Shown: positions 55,243-64,000 of the stretch, piece after piece
Numbering within the stretch: position 1 is the stretch's first letter
How the letters are laid out: each line of letters begins with the position of its first letter
From: Bradyrhizobium sp. CCGB01
GTDB lineage: Bacteria; Pseudomonadota; Alphaproteobacteria; Rhizobiales; Xanthobacteraceae
Length of the DNA: 64,000 nt
Assembly (NCBI RefSeq): GCF_024199795.1
Contig: NZ_JANADK010000001.1
Location: 2,418,001 to 2,482,000, forward strand
Reading direction: 5' to 3'
Notes under the pieces: generated by a model
Database searches by the model: none
The model's input: the letters and a program-made list of their open reading frames with translations, nothing else
Told to the model about the DNA's origin: nothing
Translations under genes and position numbers: made by a program

Positions 55243-55596
55243 CTAGTCCATCACCTCGACGATGCGTCGCGAGCGCGGCTCGACCAGCACGGTTTCGCCG
55301 TTCACGACGGTGTAGCGATAGGTGGTGGCGCCGAAACGTTGCGGCACGTCATAATAGGTGATGCCGGTCTCGGGTAACGTAGAGCCGACCACCACGCGAT
55401 CCGGGATACGGAAGGCCGGCACACGTTGTTCGACGACATATTCGCGGAAGGCCGGCCGCTGATCGACCGCAATTGTAGGGCTGCTGTCGACCACGACGGG
55501 CGCGCGTCCCACCGTGACACCGCTTTGCGCCTGCGCCGCGACGGGCGAGCCAATCGCGGCCGCGAGCGCTGCAAGAGCAAGAATCCTGTTCCGCAT
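55243..55596 (-). CDS. DUF1236 family exported protein
   Basis: The 117-residue product has a signal peptide (NRILALAALAAAIGSPVAAQAQ) and the DUF1236 core: FREYVVEQRVPAFRIPDRVVVGSTLPETGITYYDVP, closing with YRYTVVNGETVLVEPRSRRIVEVMD. Such proteins are periplasmic, of unknown function, and frequent in Bradyrhizobium. The ATG at 55596 has AGGAG seven bases upstream; a TTG two codons earlier is also possible. An EcfG-like promoter with one mismatch lies about 55 bases upstream, so stress induction is plausible. Confidence 0.87.
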   Translation of the reverse strand: MRNRILALAALAAAIGSPVAAQAQSGVTVGRAPVVVDSSPTIAVDQRPAFREYVVEQRVPAFRIPDRVVVGSTLPETGITYYDVPQRFGATTYRYTVVNGETVLVEPRSRRIVEVMD

Positions 55597-55650
55597 GGAC
55601 AACTCCTTCGAGAAGGTTTTCGGGAAGCGCCACTGGCGCGACCGGTTGCC

Positions 55651-55675
55651 AATGCTGCGACGCGCACGATGTTCC
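55651..55675 (-). promoter_or_regulatory. EcfG-like promoter of the DUF1236 gene (one mismatch)
   Basis: On the reverse strand GGAAC (55675-55671), 16 bases, then CATT (55654-55651) in place of CGTT. It lies about 55 bases before the DUF1236 start. Confidence 0.4.
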
Positions 55676-55727
55676 GGAAAATGCCCTGCCGCATTCGCGG
55701 CATTTTCGGGCAGTTTTCGCGAAGGGG

Positions 55728-55752
55728 GGAACCCAGGCGGCGCTTGTGCGTC
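55728..55752 (+). promoter_or_regulatory. EcfG-like promoter of the DUF3096 gene (one mismatch)
   Basis: GGAAC (55728-55732), 16 bases, then CGTC (55749-55752) in place of CGTT. It lies about 68 bases upstream of the DUF3096 ATG. Confidence 0.35.
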
Positions 55753-55819
55753 TCTACCCGCGGAACCCGGTCCGCTATGATCTGGCCGCGATTCGCCTTA
55801 ACGCACAGAAAGACAATTC

Positions 55820-55975
55820 ATGCACATCACCGTCGCCCACATCTCGCCGCTTCTGTCGCTGCTTGCGGGCGTGCTTATCCTGATCATGCCGCGCCTGCTG
55901 AACCTGATCGTCGCCATCTTCCTCATCATAAATGGTGCGATCGGGCTCGGATTGTTGAAGTGGCTCCATCTCTAG
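55820..55975 (+). CDS. DUF3096 small membrane protein
   Basis: This 51-residue product begins MHITVAHISPLLSLLAGVLI and continues LIMPRLLNLIVAIFLIINGA, then IGLGLLKWLHL. It is almost wholly hydrophobic, with two short helices joined by MPR, as in the DUF3096 family of tiny proteobacterial inner-membrane proteins of unknown function. The ATG at 55820 has AGAAAG upstream. It is divergent from the DUF1236 gene, and both have EcfG-like promoter sites in the shared spacer. Confidence 0.82.
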   Translation: MHITVAHISPLLSLLAGVLILIMPRLLNLIVAIFLIINGAIGLGLLKWLHL

Positions 55976-56071
55976 GCCTTCATTTTCCGGAACTCTTCGA
56001 CTTGCGCGGGCCCTCCCAAAGTGGTGTAAGGCCCGCGATTTCCCCTTCCTCTCGCAGGTTGTGTGCAAGCT

Positions 56072-58996
<2,925 letters not shown>

Positions 58997-59022
58997 GACG
59001 AAGACTCGGATTGCAAGATGCG

Positions 59023-59052
59023 AAGAGGCGGGGCCCAACCCCGCCTCTTTTC
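59023..59052 (+). terminator. Rho-independent terminator of ppdK
   Basis: AGAGGCGGGG (59024-59033) pairs with CCCCGCCTCT (59039-59048) around CCCAA, followed directly by TTTT and AT-rich sequence. It lies about 27 bases after the ppdK stop. Confidence 0.88.
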
Positions 59053-59084
59053 ATTTTGCGCGACGCTGTTTCCACATACTCAGT

Positions 59085-59184
59085 GTCATCGCCCGCGAAG
59101 GCGGGCGATCCAGTACTCCGAGACAGTAGTGGATCAATCGAGAAGCCGCGGCGTACTGGATGCCCCGCCTTCGCGTGGCGTGAC
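59085..59184. repeat. Palindromic repeat, 'CAGTACTCCGAGACAGT' family, copy 2
   Basis: GTCATCGCCCGCGAAGGCGG and GCCGCGGCGTACTGGATG enclose CCAGTACTCCGAGACAGT, as in the copy at 2345-2453. It lies between ppdK and the cell wall hydrolase gene. The remaining bases up to 59473 hold no gene that I can support. Confidence 0.8.
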
Positions 59185-59473
59185 AGCGGTTGCTGTCGCA
59201 ATACCGGAACTCATCGCGCGTCCCGCAGTGAAACGCGCCGTCAACACTTCCTTCACCATTCGCGTTGACCAAATGTTTACCGTCTTGCGAGAGGCCGCGT
59301 TTACCAACGCGCAGCATCACCCCGTCAAAACACCTGCAATCGCTTGAGTGTGCCGCACGCGCAACGCCGATTAACGCCCCGGCAACCTAAATTGGATACT
59401 CACGATAAAGATCGAATTGTACGGATGTACTGCGGTTCGGTTTTTCTGGCGTAAGCGTAGCGTGAGCGTGTCG

Positions 59474-60928
59474 ATGTCAGTGTTGCGTAACCATCCGAAG
59501 GGCGCGCGGTTCGCGTCCTTCGGCATCGGTCTCTGCATCTTCGCATTGATGCCGAGAGAGACCGGCTATCAGGACATCGCGTCGTTGCTGGCGCGTCAGC
59601 CCGGCGTCGCCGAACGCTGGCAGAGACAGGTGTTCTCCGCGGCGTCCTCGATCCAGCTCGCTACCTACAGCTTTTCCCGACCCATCGGCACTTCGGTTCC
59701 GCAGAGCGCGATGGTTCGCCTCGCGAGCCTCGATGGCCGCGACGTCACCGGCGCGATCAGCCGCAATCCGACGCTTCAGGCGCCGCCGCGCTACCAGGCC
59801 GCCGATTTTCCCAAGGTCGATCGCTCCATGAAGGGCGATCGCCTCGCAAGCGTCGCGCCCACACAGGCTCCCGAGACGACCGCACCATCCGCGGCACCGG
59901 CGCAGGAGGATCCCGCGACATCGAACAGCTCAGTGTTCGGCGCCAAGACCGTCGCGTTGCCGCAAGCCATGTCGCCGGAGTCCGCGGCCGCGCTCGATCC
60001 CGAGCTTCAGGAAGCACTGCGCGCGCCGCCACTGCCGCAATACGCCAATCCGCCGCAAGCCAGTGACGCAGCGCGCGCGTTCGCGGTCCAGCCGCTCGAG
60101 GCGCTGAAGCAAGCGACCCTTCCGGCCGCGCCGCCGCGCGATCCCTTCCGCGTGAAGACCTCGAACCTGTTCTTCGGCAGCTCCTCGCTCGGCGGCAGCC
60201 TCGAGAGCATGGAGAGCTGGCAGCCCGGCGCCGAGCCGCTGATCGTGATGCCCGACCCCGACATGAAGGTGACGGCTTCGCTGACGCCGCCGACGGAGGA
60301 GATCGCCAAGGACATCGAGAGCGGCGAGAGCGTGGCGCCGAAGGGCGAGGTCAACGCCGACAACCAGCGCGCCAGATCGCCGGCGGAGCGCCTCGCGCTC
60401 GACGACAAGTCGCGCGCGAAGTCCGAGAAGTGTCTGGCCGAAGCGGTCTATTTCGAATCGCGCGGCGAGGCCGTGCGCGGCCAGATGGCCGTCGCGCAAG
60501 TCGTGATGAACCGCGTGTTCTCGGGCAAATATCCCGATACCGTGTGCGGCGCGGTCTATCAGAACAAGCACCGCCACCTGGCGTGTCAGTTCACCTTCGC
60601 CTGCGACAACAATGCCGACGTGATCCGCGAGCCCGAGATGTGGGAGCGCGCGAAAAAGATCTCGAAGGCGATGCTCGACGGCCAGATCTGGCTGCCCGAG
60701 GTCGGCAAGTCCACGCACTATCACGCCTACTGGGTGCGCCCGTCCTGGGTCGCCGAAATGAAGAAGATGTACAAGACCGGCGTGCACACCTTCTATCGCC
60801 CGCGCGCCTGGGGCGACGGCAGCGAAGAACCGAGCTGGGGCACCCCGGCGCAGACCGCCGCACTGTCGGCTGAGCTCGCTCAGGAAGCCAAGAGTTCTGC
60901 CGAGATGGGTGTGAGCGAGCGGCGGTAG
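59474..60928 (+). CDS. SleB-type cell wall hydrolase
   Basis: In the 484-residue product the last 150 residues form a Hydrolase_2/SleB domain: CLAEAVYFESRGEAVRGQMAVAQVVMNRV (glutamate region), then CGAVYQNKHRHLACQFTFACD and THYHAYWVRPSW. This family cuts peptidoglycan glycan strands. The first 330 residues are proline/alanine-rich and low complexity, with a hydrophobic stretch near the N-terminus (ASFGIGLCIFALM) that may be a membrane anchor. The start is uncertain; I chose the ATG at 59474, though the frame is open to 59417. Homologues act in growth, division or spore-like germination. It is convergent with nadC. Confidence 0.87.
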   Translation: MSVLRNHPKGARFASFGIGLCIFALMPRETGYQDIASLLARQPGVAERWQRQVFSAASSIQLATYSFSRPIGTSVPQSAMVRLASLDGRDVTGAISRNPTLQAPPRYQAADFPKVDRSMKGDRLASVAPTQAPETTAPSAAPAQEDPATSNSSVFGAKTVALPQAMSPESAAALDPELQEALRAPPLPQYANPPQASDAARAFAVQPLEALKQATLPAAPPRDPFRVKTSNLFFGSSSLGGSLESMESWQPGAEPLIVMPDPDMKVTASLTPPTEEIAKDIESGESVAPKGEVNADNQRARSPAERLALDDKSRAKSEKCLAEAVYFESRGEAVRGQMAVAQVVMNRVFSGKYPDTVCGAVYQNKHRHLACQFTFACDNNADVIREPEMWERAKKISKAMLDGQIWLPEVGKSTHYHAYWVRPSWVAEMKKMYKTGVHTFYRPRAWGDGSEEPSWGTPAQTAALSAELAQEAKSSAEMGVSERR

Positions 60929-60937
60929 CTTTCTTCA

Positions 60938-60963
60938 CCTCTCCCCGTCAGAACGGGGAGAGG
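60938..60963. terminator. GC-rich hairpin between convergent genes
   Basis: CCTCTCCCCGT and ACGGGGAGAGG pair around a short loop between the hydrolase stop and the end of nadC. There is no long T tract, although GGAAAAG follows. It is the same hairpin type as at 11073-11099. Confidence 0.55.
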
Positions 60964-60975
60964 GAAAAGACCGCC

Positions 60976-61854
60976 TCACGCCTCGATATCCAGCGCACAG
61001 TCGAAATTCGGCGCCGAATGCGTCAGCGCGCCTGCCGACGCGTAGTCGACGCCGGTTGCCGCGATCGCCGCGATCGACTCCAGCGTGACGCCGCCTGACG
61101 CCTCCAGCTCGAGCCGCCCCTCGTTCATCCGCACTGCTTCGCGCAGCGTCGCAGAATCCATGTTGTCGAGCAGCACGGCGTCCGCGAGGCCAGTGTCGAG
61201 GACATCGCGCAATTGCGCCAGCGTATCGACCTCGATCTCAATCTTGACGAGATGCCCCGCATGGGCGCGGGCGCGCTCCAGCACCGGGCGGATGCCGCCG
61301 GCGACCGCGATGTGGTTGTCCTTGATCAGGATCGCGTCGTCGAGCCCGAAGCGGTGGTTGAAGCCGCCGCCGCAGCGCACCGCGTATTTCTCCAGCGCCC
61401 GCAGCCCCGGCGTGGTCTTGCGCGTGCAACAGATGCGCATCTTCGTGCCTTCGGTGCGGGCGACGTAGTCGGCCGTGAGCGTCGCGACGCCCGAGAGGCG
61501 GCCGACGAAGTTCAGCGCCGTGCGCTCTGCCGTGAGGATGGCGCGCGCAGGTCCCGAGATCGTCAGCACGTGCTGGCCGCGCGCAACCCGTGCGGCATCG
61601 CGGACCTCTGCGCGCACCGCGATATCGGGCGAGAGCTTTTGCAGCGTTGCCAGCGCCAGCGGCAATCCTGCGATCACGCCGGACTGGCGCGCGACCAGGA
61701 TCGCCTGCGCCTTAGTCACTTCCGGGATCGTCGCCAGCGAGGTGATGTCGCCGGCGCGGCCGAGATCCTCGTCGAGCGCGCGGTGCACTGCCGCATCGAT
61801 CGCGAGCGGCGAGAGGAAGGCGTCGGGATAGAGCAGTGAGGTCGGGGTGATCAT
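60976..61854 (-). CDS. nadC: Nicotinate-nucleotide pyrophosphorylase (carboxylating)
   Basis: This 292-residue quinolinate phosphoribosyltransferase makes nicotinate mononucleotide in de novo NAD synthesis. Motifs are [38 protein letters not shown], the phosphate-binding [25 protein letters not shown] block, and [14 protein letters not shown]. The ATG at 61854 has GGAG seven bases upstream; an ATG at 61866 that overlaps the nadB stop as TGATG is an alternative. It is the last gene of the nadA-nadB-nadC operon. Confidence 0.96.
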   Translation of the reverse strand: MITPTSLLYPDAFLSPLAIDAAVHRALDEDLGRAGDITSLATIPEVTKAQAILVARQSGVIAGLPLALATLQKLSPDIAVRAEVRDAARVARGQHVLTISGPARAILTAERTALNFVGRLSGVATLTADYVARTEGTKMRICCTRKTTPGLRALEKYAVRCGGGFNHRFGLDDAILIKDNHIAVAGGIRPVLERARAHAGHLVKIEIEVDTLAQLRDVLDTGLADAVLLDNMDSATLREAVRMNEGRLELEASGGVTLESIAAIAATGVDYASAGALTHSAPNFDCALDIEA

Positions 61855-61865
61855 GGAAAACTCCA

Positions 61866-63470
61866 TCAGGCGATCATGGGTTGGGCGGTGCGCGGCAGCG
61901 GACGACCGGTAAGGCCATCGGCCACCTCGCACGCAGCCGCGAGTGTCGTCATCGTTCTTTGCCTCAGCGCAGGGACATCCGCCGGATGGTCGGAGCGGAA
62001 ATGCGCGCCGCGGCTCTCGCGCCGGGTCCAGGCCGTCGCGGCAACGAGCAGGGCTGTCGTTGCCATGTTGCGCAGCGTGATGTTGCCGGCTTCGCGCTCG
62101 GTCGCGGCGAAGCTGCGCACGGCCTCCGCAAGCCCGTCGCCATTGCGGATCACACCGACATGCGTGCTCATCATCGTCCGCAGCCGCGTCACGGCTGAAG
62201 CATCAAGCGCAGCGCCGCGCGGTGTCACCAGTGCATCGGGAAGCTGGGCAGGCGCGGGGATGGTCCGGCCGGCGATGTCCTCGGCGATGCGCGCCGCAAA
62301 GACCACGGCCTCCAGCAGCGAGTTCGACGCGAGCCGGTTGGCGCCATGCGCGCCGGTGGATGACACTTCGCCGCCGGCCCAGAGCCCGTCGATCGAGCTG
62401 CAGCCGCGCGCGTCCACCGCGATGCCTCCCATGTGGTAATGCGCGGCCGGCGCGATCGGGATGACCTGCGTCGCGGGATCGATGCCTGCGGCGATGCAGC
62501 TCGCGTGCACCGTTGGAAATTTGTCGGCAAAGCGCGCACCGAGCGCCTGCCGTGCATCGAGGAAGGCGCCGCGGCCGGCCGCGATCTCGGCGAACACGCC
62601 GCGCGCCACGATATCGCGGGGCGCGAGCTCGGCGAGCGGATGGCGCGCAAGCATGAAACGTTCGCCATCGCCGTTGATCAGCGTCGCCCCTTCGCCGCGT
62701 AGCGCTTCGGTCGCGAGCGGTGCCGGATCGCGCCCGACCATGATGGCGGTCGGATGGAACTGCACGAATTCGGGGTCGGCGATGACGGCGCCGGCGCGGG
62801 CAGCAAGCGCAAGACCGGAGCCGCTGGCCTCGATTGGATTGGTGGTGACGGCATAGAGATGGCCGATGCCGCCGGTCGCAAGCACGACCGCGCGTGTGGC
62901 GAGCAGGACCGGCCGTGCCGCCGCGTTGCCGGCTTCACGCAACTGAAGGCCGGCGACCGCCCCGTCCTCCGTCAACAGCGCTTCGGCAACGAGACCTTCG
63001 ATCAGCCGGATCGACGGCGTGCGCCGCACCGCATCGCTCAGGGCCGCGATGATCGCGGCGCCCGCACCGTCGCCGCGCACATGCACGATGCGCCGGGCCG
63101 AATGCGCAGCTTCCCGCCCGACCGCGAGCCGGCCTTCGAGATCGCGGTCGAACGGCACGCCGTGGGCGAGCAGGTCATGGATCCGCGGCGCCGCTTCGCG
63201 GGCGATGCCGAGCGCGACGGCTTCGTCAACGATGCCGCCGCCGACGGCAATCGTATCCGCGGCATGCGCGTCCGGCGTATCGCCCTCGGCCACCGCGGCG
63301 GCGATGCCGCCTTGCGCCCATGCGGACGATGCGCCCTGGCCAAGCGGCGCGGCCGAGATCAGCGTTACCGGCCGCGGCGCGAGTTTGAGTGCGCAAAACA
63401 GGCCGGCGAGGCCACCGCCGACGATGACGATGTCGTCGGTGCGGGCGAGGTTGTCGATGTTGTCTTGCAT
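61866..63470 (-). CDS. nadB: L-aspartate oxidase
   Basis: This 534-residue flavoprotein oxidises L-aspartate to iminoaspartate for quinolinate synthesis. It has the FAD motif [20 protein letters not shown], the [27 protein letters not shown] block and the conserved [26 protein letters not shown]. It is part of the nad operon, nine bases after nadA and overlapping or closely preceding nadC. Length is normal. Confidence 0.96.
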   Translation of the reverse strand: MQDNIDNLARTDDIVIVGGGLAGLFCALKLAPRPVTLISAAPLGQGASSAWAQGGIAAAVAEGDTPDAHAADTIAVGGGIVDEAVALGIAREAAPRIHDLLAHGVPFDRDLEGRLAVGREAAHSARRIVHVRGDGAGAAIIAALSDAVRRTPSIRLIEGLVAEALLTEDGAVAGLQLREAGNAAARPVLLATRAVVLATGGIGHLYAVTTNPIEASGSGLALAARAGAVIADPEFVQFHPTAIMVGRDPAPLATEALRGEGATLINGDGERFMLARHPLAELAPRDIVARGVFAEIAAGRGAFLDARQALGARFADKFPTVHASCIAAGIDPATQVIPIAPAAHYHMGGIAVDARGCSSIDGLWAGGEVSSTGAHGANRLASNSLLEAVVFAARIAEDIAGRTIPAPAQLPDALVTPRGAALDASAVTRLRTMMSTHVGVIRNGDGLAEAVRSFAATEREAGNITLRNMATTALLVAATAWTRRESRGAHFRSDHPADVPALRQRTMTTLAAACEVADGLTGRPLPRTAQPMIA

Positions 63471-63479
63471 GTTGTGCTT

Positions 63480-64000
63480 TCAATTCTTCAGATTGATCAT
63501 CCGCTCGACTGAGCGCTTTGCACGTGCCGCAAGCGCGGGATCGATCGTGACCTCCTCGCGAAGCGTCAGCAGGCTGTCCAGGATGTTGGCGAGGGTGATG
63601 CGCTTCATGTGCGGGCAGAGATTGCAGGGGCGCAGCATCTCCACATCGGGCAACTCGGCGCGGACATTATCGGCCATCGAGCATTCCGTGATCATGACCA
63701 GCCGCCGCGGCCGCCGCTCGCGCACCCAATTGATCATGTGCGCGGTCGAGCCGGTGAAGTCGGCTTCCGCCAGCACGTCCGGCGGACATTCGGGATGTGC
63801 GATGATCTGCACCGACGGATCGGCCTCGCGATAGGCGCGCAACTCCTCGCCGGTAAAGCGCTCGTGCACCTCGCAAGCGCCTTTCCAGGCGATGATCTTC
63901 ACGTCGGTCTTCGAGGCGACGTAGGTTGCGAGATAGCGGTCGGGCAGGAAGATCACACTCGGCGCGTTCAGGCTCTCGACCACCTGCACCGCGTTCGACG
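63480..64000 (-). CDS. nadA: Quinolinate synthase NadA (partial, N-terminus outside window)
   Basis: The visible C-terminal 173 residues include FLPDRYLATYVASKTDVKII, the HPECPPDVLAEADFTGSTAHM region, the cluster cysteine in MITECSMADNV, and the RPCNLCPHMKRITLANIL end with the last [4Fe-4S] ligand. The frame runs through the window edge at 64000. NadA condenses iminoaspartate with dihydroxyacetone phosphate to quinolinate. As the first gene of nadABC here, its promoter and any NAD-responsive operator lie outside the window. Confidence 0.95.
   Translation of the reverse strand, partial: SNAVQVVESLNAPSVIFLPDRYLATYVASKTDVKIIAWKGACEVHERFTGEELRAYREADPSVQIIAHPECPPDVLAEADFTGSTAHMINWVRERRPRRLVMITECSMADNVRAELPDVEMLRPCNLCPHMKRITLANILDSLLTLREEVTIDPALAARAKRSVERMINLKN

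Noticed and set aside
55762..55786. A second GGAAC element upstream of the DUF3096 gene as another EcfG promoter
   Set aside because: At the correct spacing the -10 reads TGGC, which does not fit.
59185..59473. Small gene or RNA between the repeat and the cell wall hydrolase gene
   Set aside because: No open frame with a ribosome binding site and no convincing structure. Two GTTTACC words and an imperfect TTAA box are too weak to call.

Overview
The window looks like a chromosomal segment of a Bradyrhizobium-type alphaproteobacterium (order Hyphomicrobiales). The evidence is GC-rich coding sequence, a CcrM-type GANTC methyltransferase, a bacteriophytochrome/heme oxygenase pair with an HWE-type kinase, and many short palindromic intergenic repeats of the kind common in Bradyrhizobium. 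Most of it is housekeeping DNA with short accessory patches. I see no tRNA, rRNA, CRISPR array, prophage or intact insertion sequence.

Layout. 1-11 kb: HtpX-like protease (cut by the window edge), LemA, an Rsm22-type methyltransferase, SMC, a Tat-type DsbA thioredoxin, a DciA/DUF721 protein, MutY, a GGDEF diguanylate cyclase and a hotdog thioesterase. 11-13.5 kb: a lower-GC patch with a 650-residue AI-2E-family transporter and the tail of an IS5-type transposase. 13.5-17.3 kb: flavin monooxygenase, glutathione transferase, a divergent LysR/SnoaL-like pair and a DUF1127 peptide. 17.4-22.9 kb: bphO-bphP (translationally coupled) and a chemoreceptor. 23-30.5 kb: a second glutathione transferase, ccrM, YpfJ-type metallopeptidase, moaB, a MarR-GNAT fusion regulator, a small glycosyltransferase and an RMD1/DUF155 protein. 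30.6-34.3 kb: the phosphoketolase-acetate kinase operon. 34.4-44.4 kb: PA0069-type radical SAM protein, VOC protein, RNase HII, a GT39-like membrane protein, family-4 UDG, ETF-ubiquinone oxidoreductase, a TPR protein and IspE. 44.5-47.9 kb: an HxlR - FabF-like synthase - LysE exporter - alpha/beta hydrolase operon whose last gene has an in-frame stop. 48.2-61 kb: polyprenyl synthase, DUF2007, a TrmN6-like methyltransferase, a 32-residue peptide, an S49 peptidase, glyQS, DUF1236 and DUF3096 genes, pyruvate phosphate dikinase and a SleB-type cell wall hydrolase. 61-64 kb: nadA (partial)-nadB-nadC.

Regulation. Sites matching the general-stress sigma factor EcfG consensus (GGAAC-N16/17-CGTT) lie before bphO-bphP and before the 32-residue membrane peptide; one-mismatch versions lie before the DUF1236 and DUF3096 genes. 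Sites matching the FixK2 consensus lie before phosphoketolase-acetate kinase and in the low-GC patch. Three GANTC sites cluster at the ccrM start. Near-perfect palindromes sit directly upstream of the MarR-GNAT and HxlR genes and look like autoregulatory operators. Palindromic repeats occupy most convergent gene junctions.

No wholly new multi-gene system is evident. The best leads are the stress-promoter-linked phytochrome operon, the EcfG-linked micropeptide, the FixK-linked phosphoketolase operon and the HxlR islet with its interrupted hydrolase. Start sites, promoter calls and family assignments were made by eye and not by database search.
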